Source: an uncultured Opitutia bacterium
GTDB taxonomy: Bacteria > Verrucomicrobiota > Verrucomicrobiia > Opitutales > UBA953
Assembly: GCA_903921665.1 (NCBI GenBank)
Contig: CAIXQT010000247.1
Location: 1-20,443, forward strand
Reading direction: 5' to 3'
Length of the DNA stretch: 20,443 nt
Shown here: piece by piece, positions 1 to 8,686 of the stretch
Layout of the letters: the number at the start of each line of letters is the position of its first letter
Numbering within the stretch: position 1 is the first letter of the stretch
The notes under the pieces: model-generated
What the model was told of the DNA's origin: nothing
The model's database searches: none
The model's input: only the letters and a program-made list of their open reading frames with translations
Position numbers and translations under genes: made by a program

Positions 1-2211
1 ACCGCCAAGGGTCGCAGCCCCCTGAATCTCGCCGTCAGCAAGGATGGCATCGCTTGGGAGGCCGCGATGGTCCTCGAGGACGAACCCAAGGCCGAGTTCA
101 GTTATCCCGCCATCATCCAGTCCGCGGACGGACTCGTCCACGTCACTTATACCTGGAAGCGTAAGCTCGCGAAGCATGTCGTCATCGATCCGTCCAAGAT
201 CTTCGCCCGTCCGATGGAGGGAATGGCTTGGCCTAAGGCGGCGTCTGAGGCAACCGGTCAGGTCGGCCTCGAGCGCCTCAAATATAACAACCCTGGGCTC
301 GTCGTGGATCTCGGTGTCGGCCTGTGGGCCTGGCCGTTACCCATGGACCTCGATGGTGACGGCAATTACGAGCTCGTCGTCAATTGTCCCGATAAGCCTT
401 CGAACGGCGTTTATGTATTTTCGTCCGGTGCGGACACCGCCAAGAACGCCATCCCCGTGTTCAAGCCTGGTGTGCGCATCAGCAAAGGCCTGCAGAACGT
501 CGAACTCAGCTGGGGTGCGGACGGCAAGCCTCGGGTGCTTTCGCCTGGGGTCGAATATCCTGACTTCGCGAAGTCAGGTCTCGAGTTCGGCAAGAAGCTG
601 CCGCTGCCGGCGAACGTGCATCCGAACAGGGTCCGCGCGAACATGTGGAAATACGTCGACTTCGATGGCGACGGGAAGACCGACGTCATCGTCGGCGTCG
701 GCGACTGGACCGACTACGGCTGGGACAACGCCTACAACGAGAAAGGCGTCTGGATCAAAGGCCCGCTACGCGGCTTCGTCTATTTCATCCGTAACGAAGG
801 TACGGACGATAAGCCCGAGTATCAGCAGCCCGTGCGCGTGCAGTCCGCCGGCAAGGACTTGGAGGTCTTCGGCTGGCCGTCGCCGAATTTCGCCGACTTC
901 GATGGCGACGGCGACCTCGACCTCATCTGCGGCGAGTTCCTCGATGGCTTCACTTATTTCGAGAACATCGGTTCACGGTCCGAACCCAAGTATGCCGCTG
1001 GCCGTCGCCTGACCGTGCCGACGGGCGTGACCAAGGACACCCGTTCCGCGGCTTGGAAGGCCATGCTCGAGGCCAAGCAGCTGCCAGGTTCGCCGCGTCC
1101 GCTGACCATGGATCTCGAGATGATCACCCCCGTGGCGTTCGATTGGAACAAGGACGGTAAACTCGACCTCGTTGTCGGGGATGAAGACGGCCGGGTCGCC
1201 TTCCTCGAGAACACCGGTAAGTTCACTGAGGACCATACGCCGCTATTTCTGCCGCCCAGGTATTTCAAGCAGCAGGCCGACGACATCAAGTTCGGCGCCC
1301 TCGCCACGCCGGTCGGCTTTGATTGGGACGGCGACGGCGACATCGATCTCATCTGCGGCAATACCGCCGGGTACGTCGCTTTCTTTGAGAACCTCAGCGG
1401 CGCCGGCGTCGCCAAGCCCAAGTTCGCCGGTCCTAAACTCCTCCAGGCGGACGGAAAGACCCTGCGCATCATGGCAGGTCGTAACGGTAGCATCCAGGGG
1501 CCGGCGGAGGCCAAGTGGGGTTACACCACCCAGACCGTGGCGGACTGGGATGGCGACGGCCTGCCGGACCTGCTCGTCAATTCCATCCTCGGCAAGGTCG
1601 TCTGGTATCGGAACATCGGCACCCGTCAGTCGCCCCAGCTCGCCGCCGCGCAGCCCATCGAGGTCGAATGGAACGGCCCGCAGCCCGCGCTCGCGTGGGG
1701 TTGGATGAAGCCACAGGGCAAGGCATTGCTGACCCAGTGGCGTACGACGCCCGTCGCTGTCGACTGGAACAAGGACGGCCTCATGGATCTCGTCATGCTG
1801 GACCAAGAAGGCTACCTCGCGTTCTTTGAACGGGCCAAGGTCGACGGCAAACTCGTCCTCAAGTCGCCTCGACGGGCCTTCTGCGACGAGAGCGGTAAAC
1901 CGCTGCAGTTAAACAAAGGCACCGCTGGCAAGAGCGGCCGCCGTAAGCTGTGCGTCGCCGACTGGGATGGCGACGGCAAGGCCGACTTCCTGCTCAATTC
2001 ATCCAGCGCCAATTTCCTGCATCAGGTCGGCTTCAAGGACGGCAACTGGCTGTTCAAGGATGAGGGCCCGCTTGTGAAGCAGAACATCGAAGGCCATGAC
2101 GTCAGCCCGACCACCGTCGACTTCGACGGCGACGGCACCCCTGATTTCCTCGGCGGCGCCGAAGACGGCAAATTCTATTTCCTCAAGAACCCTCGCTCCG
2201 CCGTCAAGTAA
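1..2211 (+). CDS. Sialidase-like domain (C-terminal end) fused to FG-GAP/VCBS repeats, 5'-partial
   Basis: The reading frame is open from base 1, so the true start lies upstream; the ATG at 67 is internal. The first ~65 residues look like the end of a BNR/Asp-box sialidase: an Asp-box-like SKDGIAWE, then YPAIIQSADGLVHVTYTWKR and HVVIDPSKI, a typical end for exo-alpha-sialidase-like proteins of PVC bacteria and Bacteroidetes. The remaining ~650 residues contain nine calcium-loop motifs of the type D-x-D/N-x-D-G-x-x-D, near bases 345, 658, 898, 1141, 1321, 1543, 1762, 1963 and 2119, each followed by hydrophobic beta strands. This is the signature of FG-GAP/VCBS beta-propeller blades. The protein is probably secreted and binds or cleaves glycans, with the propeller acting in binding or stability. 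The gene converges on the next one with a 1-base gap. FG-GAP repeats are certain; the sialidase call rests on a short fragment. Confidence 0.85.
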   Translation, partial: TAKGRSPLNLAVSKDGIAWEAAMVLEDEPKAEFSYPAIIQSADGLVHVTYTWKRKLAKHVVIDPSKIFARPMEGMAWPKAASEATGQVGLERLKYNNPGLVVDLGVGLWAWPLPMDLDGDGNYELVVNCPDKPSNGVYVFSSGADTAKNAIPVFKPGVRISKGLQNVELSWGADGKPRVLSPGVEYPDFAKSGLEFGKKLPLPANVHPNRVRANMWKYVDFDGDGKTDVIVGVGDWTDYGWDNAYNEKGVWIKGPLRGFVYFIRNEGTDDKPEYQQPVRVQSAGKDLEVFGWPSPNFADFDGDGDLDLICGEFLDGFTYFENIGSRSEPKYAAGRRLTVPTGVTKDTRSAAWKAMLEAKQLPGSPRPLTMDLEMITPVAFDWNKDGKLDLVVGDEDGRVAFLENTGKFTEDHTPLFLPPRYFKQQADDIKFGALATPVGFDWDGDGDIDLICGNTAGYVAFFENLSGAGVAKPKFAGPKLLQADGKTLRIMAGRNGSIQGPAEAKWGYTTQTVADWDGDGLPDLLVNSILGKVVWYRNIGTRQSPQLAAAQPIEVEWNGPQPALAWGWMKPQGKALLTQWRTTPVAVDWNKDGLMDLVMLDQEGYLAFFERAKVDGKLVLKSPRRAFCDESGKPLQLNKGTAGKSGRRKLCVADWDGDGKADFLLNSSSANFLHQVGFKDGNWLFKDEGPLVKQNIEGHDVSPTTVDFDGDGTPDFLGGAEDGKFYFLKNPRSAVK

Positions 2212-2212
2212 C

Positions 2213-4759
2213 CTAGCGGTTGTCCGTCAGCAGGGCGAGCAGGTCTCGCATTTCCGCATCGGTCAGCGTCAAGGCCAGGCCGGGCGGCATCAAGGAAGTC
2301 TTCAGTTCTTCGTGGGTGAGGATGTCCTTCTTGCGGAAGGTCTTTTCCTTGCCGGTGATCTCGCGGTACGTCTCGACTTCGGAGGAGCGCAGCAGGAGTC
2401 CGACAAAGGTCGACCCGTCGGCGAGGCCCAGTTGCGTCGGGAAGTATTGCGGGGCGACTTCGCGGTTTGGCTCGAGGATCGACTGGAGGATGCCGGCGCG
2501 GTCGGCCTGGCGGCTGATCAGCGTCAAGTCGGGGCCGACGACGTTGCCGCGGCCTTCATGGCGATGGCAGGAGGCACAGAGCGCGAGCTTCGGGTGGGAG
2601 AAGAGGCGGCGCGCGACATCGAGGTCGGGCTGGCCCGGGACGGCGTCCAGACGATTTAGCCAAGCCTTCGTGTCGGTGAAGGCAGGGCGTCCGATGGCGA
2701 GTTTGGAGGTATCGAGCAGCACCTCGATCAGCTCGGCCGAATCCGGGTGTTTCTGGCGCACCTCACCGAGCATGCGCCGATCGGCGTCATCGAGAGCGGC
2801 GTAACGAAGCGCACGGAGGGCTTCATGGCGGACCGTCTGGTCGCGGTGGGCGGCCAGTTTGCGGAGCAATGACAGGTGTTCCGGGCGATCGGAGACCGAC
2901 ATCCCAGCGATGGCATCGCCACGTAGGCTGGGATCGGCTTTCTCGTCGGCCGCGACGTGGGCGAGCAGCGCCCGGGATTCGGGGGAGCGTCGCGAGATGG
3001 CGTTGCGTACGGTCTCGCGTGACAGGTCGGGATCGCCGACCGCGATGAGTTCACGCATGAGGCGGACGGTGAGGTATTTCGAAGTCTCCGGCATGAGGCG
3101 GAGCGCGTAACTGCGAAGGCGGGGAGCCACAGAGGTGTCGCTCACGTAGGTCGCGAGCATCTCCGCGTCGGTCACGCCCGCTTCCGGTTTGCCCAGGAGC
3201 GTGTTGCGTGCGGCGAGGGCGGCTTCGAAGACGCGGAAGTCGATATCCTTGCGACGAAGCGTGGCCTCGACGTAAGGGAGGTGCTGCTTGAGGACGCCGT
3301 CGGCGATCCAGCGCAGGCACTCAAAACGTATCTCCGTGGAGGCATCTTCGAGGCAGACTTTGAGCCAGCGGTCATCGGCGAGGTCGAGGCGGCGAAGGGC
3401 GACCAGGGTCCAGAGGCGGTCTGTTGTCGGGAGCGCGAGCAATTCGGATGGGCTACGCTTCGTCCAAGTGCGGGCAAGGGCGGAAAGGGCGGAGTCGGCC
3501 AGTACGCGGTCGGTGCCACGGGCAAGGGAGAGCAGTTCGGCGGAGGGCAAGGATTTTTCGCCCGAGCGAAGGGCGTCCGCGAGGAGCGACGACGAGTTAG
3601 GAGCCTCGGCCGAAGGCTTCAGCCAAGTGGCCTTGGCCTGGTCGATTTCCATTTTCCAGAGGCGGCCCTTGCCGTGGATCGGGTAGGAGCTCCAGACCCA
3701 ATCATTGAAGTAGAAGGCCCCATCGGGGCCGGCGGCGAGGCAGGTTGGCCGAAGGAATTCTCCGCCGCGAACCAACGTTATCTGCTTCGCGGTGTAGTCG
3801 GCGCCGGCGCGGGTCAGCGGGAAGTATTCTACGCAGTGATTGCTCCAGGACGGGATGAGCACGCCGCCGCCGAGTTCGACGACGGAGCAGGGGCCTTCGC
3901 CGGAAGGGTGAATCATCCCGAGCGTACCGCGTAGTTCGCCGTTCCAGGCGACGAAAGGGTGAATCGGTTCACGGCCGTAGACCCACTGGAAGCCGTAATC
4001 GGCGCCTTCGTGGACGCCGAGTAGTCGGCAAGGCGGGCGACTGCCCGGGTCGTTATCGACCGCGAAGATTTCGCCATTGGAACGCATCATGATTCCGAAC
4101 GGATTCCAGAAGCCCTTGGCGATGCGGCGGAGCTTGGTGCCATCAGGTCGACAAGTGAAGACGCCGCCTTCTCCGCGGCCGTTGAGTTGGGAGCCATCGG
4201 GTCCGGCAAGTACCCAATCCTTGCCGAAGTTCTCGCCGAGAGAGAAGACCAGGTCACCCGAAGGCGCCCAAGCCAGACCTGACAGCCCGTTGTGGGGGTA
4301 GTCCGTGACCGTCGTCAGCGTGACCACGTCTTCTTCCTTATCTGCGACGCCGTCTCCGTCCGTATCCTTGATGCGGAGGACCCGGTTGCGTTGCGAAAGA
4401 TAGACCCAGCCGTCTTTGCCTATCTTCAGGTTCATCGTCTGGTCCGTCTTCGCGTAGAAGACCCGGCGGTTCTTACCGTGCTTGTCGAAGACCAGGATCT
4501 CGTCGTGGACCGGACCGGCGTAACCAGTAGGACGGAAGTGCGTATGCGACGAGATCGTCCATAGGTTGCCTTGGGCATCGACGTCGAGGCCCGTGGGTGT
4601 GGCGATGTCAGGGTGCTCGACGAGCAGGGTCAATTTGACGCCTGGCTGGAGGATTTGGATTTCAGGGGGAAGGTCGGTCGGGACGATCGGAGCTTTCACC
4701 GGATCAGCGGCCATCGCCAGGGCGGCGAAGAATAGGACGAATGGACGCATCGATGTCAT
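2213..4759 (-). CDS. PVC-type membrane-bound dehydrogenase-like protein: propeller, HEAT repeats, cytochrome c
   Basis: 848 residues. A signal peptide (MRPFVLFFAALAMA, cleavage near residue 17) sends it to the periplasm. Residues ~25-380 resemble the sorbosone/glucose dehydrogenase-type beta-propeller of the PVC membrane-bound dehydrogenase family (LDVDAQGNLW, GKDGWVYLS, RPDGTKLRRIAKGFWNPFG). Residues ~385-700 are alpha-helical HEAT-like repeats. The C-terminus is a PVC heme-binding domain: CASCH at 728-732 attaches heme c, and Met824 in MPPG is the likely axial ligand. This domain order is standard for a large paralogous family in Planctomycetes and Verrucomicrobia; the substrate is unknown, probably a sugar or alcohol oxidised with electrons passed to the heme. 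The ATG overlaps the TGA of the upstream beta-helix gene by 4 bases, implying translational coupling. A second ATG three codons in (4750) is an alternative start. Confidence 0.92.
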   Translation of the reverse strand: MTSMRPFVLFFAALAMAADPVKAPIVPTDLPPEIQILQPGVKLTLLVEHPDIATPTGLDVDAQGNLWTISSHTHFRPTGYAGPVHDEILVFDKHGKNRRVFYAKTDQTMNLKIGKDGWVYLSQRNRVLRIKDTDGDGVADKEEDVVTLTTVTDYPHNGLSGLAWAPSGDLVFSLGENFGKDWVLAGPDGSQLNGRGEGGVFTCRPDGTKLRRIAKGFWNPFGIMMRSNGEIFAVDNDPGSRPPCRLLGVHEGADYGFQWVYGREPIHPFVAWNGELRGTLGMIHPSGEGPCSVVELGGGVLIPSWSNHCVEYFPLTRAGADYTAKQITLVRGGEFLRPTCLAAGPDGAFYFNDWVWSSYPIHGKGRLWKMEIDQAKATWLKPSAEAPNSSSLLADALRSGEKSLPSAELLSLARGTDRVLADSALSALARTWTKRSPSELLALPTTDRLWTLVALRRLDLADDRWLKVCLEDASTEIRFECLRWIADGVLKQHLPYVEATLRRKDIDFRVFEAALAARNTLLGKPEAGVTDAEMLATYVSDTSVAPRLRSYALRLMPETSKYLTVRLMRELIAVGDPDLSRETVRNAISRRSPESRALLAHVAADEKADPSLRGDAIAGMSVSDRPEHLSLLRKLAAHRDQTVRHEALRALRYAALDDADRRMLGEVRQKHPDSAELIEVLLDTSKLAIGRPAFTDTKAWLNRLDAVPGQPDLDVARRLFSHPKLALCASCHRHEGRGNVVGPDLTLISRQADRAGILQSILEPNREVAPQYFPTQLGLADGSTFVGLLLRSSEVETYREITGKEKTFRKKDILTHEELKTSLMPPGLALTLTDAEMRDLLALLTDNR

Positions 4760-6051
4760 TTAAGTTCACTGTTCGCCACGCCGCCGGTGCCCGGAGCGAG
4801 GCTATTGCCGCTGAAGCGGAGTCCGCGTGGCGTCTTCGGGCCGCCGGGCTGACCGGCGATGATGACCGCGTACTGATAGCGGGGGGAGCCGATGCAGTGG
4901 ACCAGGTTGCCTTGGATGACCACGTCGGTGAGGGGTGGGTCGTCGGGCTGCTGGCCCGAGTCGAATTTGAAGGGTGAGCGTTGGTCACCCCAGATCCAAT
5001 GGGCGTCGCCGTGACCGAAGTCTGAGATGATATTTGCCGAAATGACCGAGCCGCCGTCGGCGTTGGCCGTCTCCGGCTTGGCCGGCTGGCCCGGGTGGGC
5101 CGCGGCGCCAGGCATCAGCCCGATGGCCCAGAGGGAGTTCTTCACGAACTGGTTGCCCGTGATGAGCACGTTGCGGGAGCCATGCATCGCCTTCATCCCC
5201 ATGAAACTGTTCGTGACGACATTATGGGCCACGATCACGTGGTCAGCATGCAGGTCGATGCCTTGGGCCGCATTCTCGATGTGGTTACCCAGGATACGGG
5301 TAAGGTCGCTGGCCTCAGGCGCGGTCACGATGATACCGGAGCCTTGCTGCCAGTTATCGGTATGGCCTGCATCCCAGGTCGCTTGGCTGAGGAAGGTGCC
5401 CTTCGTCAGACTCTTTTTTGTCCACACTCCGAGCTGATGCTTCTCTTTCATCTCTTTGGTCGGCCGGAACATCTCTTCGATGACCGTATTGCCTTCGATG
5501 AGCGTCCCTTGGCTGGCGGTGACCTGGATGCCCGTGCCGTCCGTGCAGTTAAAAGCGTAGCCCCACTCTGGACTGCGCGTGCGGTCGTCGATGGAGACCC
5601 GCATATAGTTGCGGACCAGACAGCCCGTGATGCGGGCGAACCGACATTCGCGAAGAGCCAAGGCGCCGGTGGCCGATTGGTTGTCGAGGATGCGGATCTG
5701 GTCGACGCGTAGGTAGGCGCAGCGGATGGCCAGCAGCGCGGACTTGCGCGCCACCGTCTTGCCAGGGGCGCGGGTGAGCGTCACGTCGCGCAGGAGCACG
5801 TCCTTCAATCCCTCGACCTCAAGGATCGGTTCCTCCGGGTTGCTCTGGATGATGCGGCCCGGGCCGCTGAGTCCGGCACCGTCGCCACGGAGCACCAGCT
5901 TGCGCGAGATCGGGTAGTCGCCGGCAGGCAGCGCCAGTACCTGGCCGGGATGGGCGTCGAGGGCGGCCTGCAGGTCGGGATAGTCGGCGACGTTGGCGGC
6001 GAAGGCGGAGACGGCCGTGAGAAGGCAGCAGGCGAGGGCGGGGAAGCGCAT
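4756..6051 (-). CDS. Secreted right-handed parallel beta-helix protein (pectate lyase-like fold)
   Basis: 431 residues. The signal peptide is MRFPALACCLLTAVSAFA. Then comes the N-terminal pattern of pectin-lyase-fold proteins (DYPDLQAALDAHPGQVLALPAG, SRKLVLRGDGAGLSGPG), followed by repeated short strands with Asn ladders such as VLLRDVTLTRA, IRILDNQSATG, ITGCLVRNY, IEGNTVIEEM, ILGNHIENA, VAHNVVTNS, ITGNQFVKNS and IQGNLVHC. These are PbH1 coils. Related proteins are polysaccharide lyases, glycoside hydrolases or epimerases; no catalytic set could be assigned, so activity is open. It is the first gene of an operon with the cytochrome c dehydrogenase-like gene (ATGA overlap). No clear Shine-Dalgarno sequence precedes the ATG. 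The 73-base gap to the divergent oxidoreductase gene must hold both promoters. Confidence 0.88.
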   Translation of the reverse strand: MRFPALACCLLTAVSAFAANVADYPDLQAALDAHPGQVLALPAGDYPISRKLVLRGDGAGLSGPGRIIQSNPEEPILEVEGLKDVLLRDVTLTRAPGKTVARKSALLAIRCAYLRVDQIRILDNQSATGALALRECRFARITGCLVRNYMRVSIDDRTRSPEWGYAFNCTDGTGIQVTASQGTLIEGNTVIEEMFRPTKEMKEKHQLGVWTKKSLTKGTFLSQATWDAGHTDNWQQGSGIIVTAPEASDLTRILGNHIENAAQGIDLHADHVIVAHNVVTNSFMGMKAMHGSRNVLITGNQFVKNSLWAIGLMPGAAAHPGQPAKPETANADGGSVISANIISDFGHGDAHWIWGDQRSPFKFDSGQQPDDPPLTDVVIQGNLVHCIGSPRYQYAVIIAGQPGGPKTPRGLRFSGNSLAPGTGGVANSELK

Positions 6052-6112
6052 CGGGGTAAGCCTAGGACAAGCGCGGCCTTATCAGGTTGCTAGATTAATG
6101 ATATCAGACAGC

Positions 6113-6120
6113 AAGGAGGA
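6113..6120 (+). promoter_or_regulatory. Strong ribosome binding site of the Gfo/Idh/MocA gene
   Basis: AAGGAGGA lies four bases before the ATG at 6125. It fixes that start over an upstream in-frame ATG at 5993, which would run into the divergent beta-helix gene and would bury the signal peptide. Confidence 0.85.
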
Positions 6121-6124
6121 CCCC

Positions 6125-7267
6125 ATGAAACTTCGCGTCTTCCTCGTCGCCTTGGTCCTGTCCGTCGCCTCGCTGCAGGCCCGGACGGACGAGCGTCCCC
6201 TCACCGTCGGCGTCATCGGGCACACCGGCCAAGGTAATTACGGGCATGGCGAGGACACCGTCTGGCTCAAGATCCCGCAGACGAAGATCGTGGCGGTCGC
6301 GGATGCCGACCCCAAGGGCCTGGCGACCGAGGCCAAGAAGCTCGGCGGCGTGAAGGCCTATGCTGACTACAAGGTCATGCTGACGGAGACCAAGCCCGAC
6401 ATCGCGGCCATCTGCCCGCGCCATATCCATGAGCATCGCGACATGCTCGTCGCCGCCATCGAGGCCGGCGTGAAGGGTATTTATATCGAGAAGCCGTTCG
6501 TGCGCACCTTGGCGGAGGCCGATGAGATCGTGAAGCTATGCGCCGACAAGGGCGTGCGCCTCGCCATCGCGCATCGGAACCGTTATCACCCCGTCCTCGC
6601 GACCGTGAAGCAACTCATCGCCGCCGGTGACATCGGCGAGCTCAAGGAAGTGCGCGTGCGCGGGAAGCAGGATCAGCGCGGCGGTGGCCTCGATCTCTGG
6701 GTGCTGGGCGGACACGGCTTCAACCTCGCGACGGTCTTCACCGGTCCGGCCACTTCGTGCGAGGCAACGATCCTCGTCGAAGGCCGGCCGGCGACCAAGG
6801 CCGACCTTCATCCGGGCGACGAAGGCGTCGGCTTGATCGTCGGCGACGAGATCCATGCCCGTTATGAGACCAAAGGTGGTGTCCCGATCTTCTTCGATTC
6901 CAAGAAAGGCGATTCGCCCAAGGGAGCGCCGTTCGGAGCGCGTCTGATCGGGACCAAAGGAGTCATCTCGCTCCAGGTTGACGAAGAGCCGTTGGCGATC
7001 CTTGAGCGTGACGGTCAGAAGACGCCCATCACCACCGCCGGCATCGGTAAACCCGAACCCATTGGCGACATCAAGCTCGTCAACGGCGGTCACCATGGAG
7101 CCATTCGTGACCTCTTGGCCGCGATCGCGGAAAAGCGTGAGCCCCTCTGCGGCCCCGAAGCCGGCCGGGATACCATCGAGATGACCACCGCCGTGTTCGC
7201 TTCGTTCGCCGCCGGCGGGAAGAAGATCAGCCTGCCGCAGGCAGACCGTCAGCACCCGTTGCGCTAA
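6125..7267 (+). CDS. Secreted Gfo/Idh/MocA-family oxidoreductase
   Basis: 380 residues from the ATG that follows a strong ribosome binding site. An N-terminal signal peptide (MKLRVFLVALVLSVASLQA) precedes a Rossmann fold: VGVIGHTGQGNYG holds the dinucleotide-binding glycines (Gly32 onward), VADAD ends strand 2, and the family motif EKPF sits at 122-125. A C-terminal alpha/beta domain follows, with His197 in GGHGFN as a candidate catalytic residue. Family members oxidise, reduce or epimerise sugars, or cleave glycosidic bonds, using a tightly bound NAD(P). Export with bound cofactor, normally by Tat, is common in PVC bacteria, yet the leader here has no twin arginine. The gene is divergent from the beta-helix operon and ends 4 bases from the converging serine hydrolase gene. 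Family call is firm; substrate unknown. Confidence 0.93.
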   Translation: MKLRVFLVALVLSVASLQARTDERPLTVGVIGHTGQGNYGHGEDTVWLKIPQTKIVAVADADPKGLATEAKKLGGVKAYADYKVMLTETKPDIAAICPRHIHEHRDMLVAAIEAGVKGIYIEKPFVRTLAEADEIVKLCADKGVRLAIAHRNRYHPVLATVKQLIAAGDIGELKEVRVRGKQDQRGGGLDLWVLGGHGFNLATVFTGPATSCEATILVEGRPATKADLHPGDEGVGLIVGDEIHARYETKGGVPIFFDSKKGDSPKGAPFGARLIGTKGVISLQVDEEPLAILERDGQKTPITTAGIGKPEPIGDIKLVNGGHHGAIRDLLAAIAEKREPLCGPEAGRDTIEMTTAVFASFAAGGKKISLPQADRQHPLR

Positions 7268-7271
7268 GCGC

Positions 7272-8483
7272 TCAGCGGACCGTCGCCTGGCAGACCATCT
7301 CGAGGACACGGGCGATGCTGTAGGTCTCGTAGGAGCCGTTCTTTGGAGGCGTCGGAGGGTTCGTATGCGTGCCGAAGTTGTCCGCCGGCTCAGGCAGGCG
7401 CGTGAGGTCGGGGTTCCACTGGCCGTCCTTGCCGCCCATCTTGTAGATCACCAGGTCGAGGGACGGCACGATGTAGAGGCAGAAGCCGCCGGCGCCCGTC
7501 TTGTAGAAAGCGTCGCGCGGGGCGCCGACGATCTGGCCGGCCTGGTTGTGTTCGAACTGCAGGCTGAAGGGGAAGTGCGGGTTATAGGGCAGGGACTGCT
7601 GACAGAGCTTGATGTAGTCGGCCGGGATGAGTTGCTGGTCCTTCCAGCGGCCGCCTTGGGCGAGGCAGTAGCCGAAGCGGGCGGCATCGGTGGCGCGGAG
7701 GGCGATGGAGCCGGCGCCGTTGGCGTGGGCCATCGTCACGTCGCCGCGGTAGAGGCAATAACCCCAAGGACCCCAGCCCATCGGCTTGCCGAACTTCTCA
7801 TCGATGTAGGCTGGCAATTCCTTGCCTGTCACACGGCGGAGGACCATTGAAGCGATGTGCGGGGCCGGCGAAGAATAGGAGTAGCCTTCGCCGGGGGCGG
7901 TCCAAAGCGGCACGCGCAGCGAAGAGCCGTCGACGTCACGGATATCCTGGCCCTTGGACGGTTTGAGCGGCTGGGCCGTGCCCTTGATGACCGCGGAGGG
8001 CGTGGCGCCTTCGCCGTTGTGGCCGGAGGTCATGCAAAGCAGGTGGCCGAGGCGGATGTCGGCTTCGCGCGGATCGCGCAGCGGAAAGGCTTCGGGGAGG
8101 AACTCCTGCGTGTAGACCTTCGTGTCGAGCCCTTCGGGGAGCTTGGATTTATATTCCTGCAGCATCACGCCGCAGGCGATGCTCGTGAAGGCCTTGCCCG
8201 TCGAGGCCATGTCGGGGTTGGCGTTGCGGTGGGCCTTACCGAAATATTTCTCCAGCACCAGGTAGCCTTTGGAGATCACCACCAAGCCGCCGTTCTCCGT
8301 GTTGGAGCGTTCGACCGCACGATAGGCCTGCTCCAGCCGCTCGAGGTCGACGCCGGCGAGGGCGCGGGCTTCGGCGGCGTCCTTCGGAGTGCGCCAGCCG
8401 CCTTGGGCGTCGGAAGGCGGGAAATAGTCGGCCGCGGTGGCGGAGAGGGAAAGGAGGGAGAGGAAAAGGAGGGCGGGCTTCAT
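7272..8483 (-). CDS. Secreted serine hydrolase, class C beta-lactamase/penicillin-binding protein-like
   Basis: 403 residues from the ATG at 8483; the frame is open further upstream (to 8585), but this Met begins a clear signal peptide (MKPALLFLSLLSLSATA). The serine beta-lactamase-related triad of motifs is visible: S94-T-G-K97 (MASTGKAFTS), Tyr203 in YSYSS where Y-x-N is usual, and K328-T-G in YKTGAGGF. Members are esterases, D-amino-acid peptidases or transpeptidases; in glycan loci of PVC bacteria they are often annotated as 6-aminohexanoate-dimer-hydrolase-like. An ester-cleaving role in glycan use is plausible but inferred. Its leader consists of a 14-base tandem repeat and has no Shine-Dalgarno sequence. 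The stop converges on the oxidoreductase gene with a 4-base gap. Confidence 0.88.
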   Translation of the reverse strand: MKPALLFLSLLSLSATAADYFPPSDAQGGWRTPKDAAEARALAGVDLERLEQAYRAVERSNTENGGLVVISKGYLVLEKYFGKAHRNANPDMASTGKAFTSIACGVMLQEYKSKLPEGLDTKVYTQEFLPEAFPLRDPREADIRLGHLLCMTSGHNGEGATPSAVIKGTAQPLKPSKGQDIRDVDGSSLRVPLWTAPGEGYSYSSPAPHIASMVLRRVTGKELPAYIDEKFGKPMGWGPWGYCLYRGDVTMAHANGAGSIALRATDAARFGYCLAQGGRWKDQQLIPADYIKLCQQSLPYNPHFPFSLQFEHNQAGQIVGAPRDAFYKTGAGGFCLYIVPSLDLVIYKMGGKDGQWNPDLTRLPEPADNFGTHTNPPTPPKNGSYETYSIARVLEMVCQATVR

Positions 8484-8485
8484 CG

Positions 8486-8513
8486 GGAGTATCGAGTATG
8501 GAGTATTGAGTAT
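8486..8513. repeat. 14-base tandem repeat, two copies, in the serine hydrolase leader
   Basis: Two adjacent units, GGAGTATCGAGTAT and GGAGTATTGAGTAT, differ at one base. They sit 2 bases upstream of the ATG of the minus-strand serine hydrolase, where a ribosome binding site would be expected. Confidence 0.85.
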
Positions 8514-8545
8514 AGGTGCGGATGCAAAGATGAAGGATGAATGAT

Positions 8546-8582
8546 AGGGGGCACGTGGGCACGGTGACATGGGGACACGGGG
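8546..8582 (+). repeat. G-run tract, copy 1 (potential G-quadruplex)
   Basis: Runs of G (5, 3, 4 and 4) are separated by CACGT, a longer spacer and ACAC. The tract closely resembles those at 10236 and 14397 but here has no hairpin before it. Confidence 0.7.
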
Positions 8583-8620
8583 CACACATTAGAGGACCGG
8601 AGACTCGGTTGATCGGAGAG

Positions 8621-8670
8621 ATGCAGTGCTCAAAGGGGGCAGCATGGGGAGACCGGATGATTGGCTGGGG
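8621..8670 (+). repeat. Dispersed ~50-base spacer repeat, copy 1
   Basis: Begins ATGCAGTGCTCAAAGGG, continues GGCAGCATGGGGAGACCGG and ends ATTGGCTGGGG. It matches 10267-10316 and 14564-14612 with few differences and the same orientation. Confidence 0.85.
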
Positions 8671-8686
8671 GCATGCACACTTTCGG

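Noticed and set aside
7857..8540. 227-residue plus-strand open frame
   Set aside because: Antisense to the serine hydrolase and ends inside the repeat spacer; composition is that of a shadow frame.
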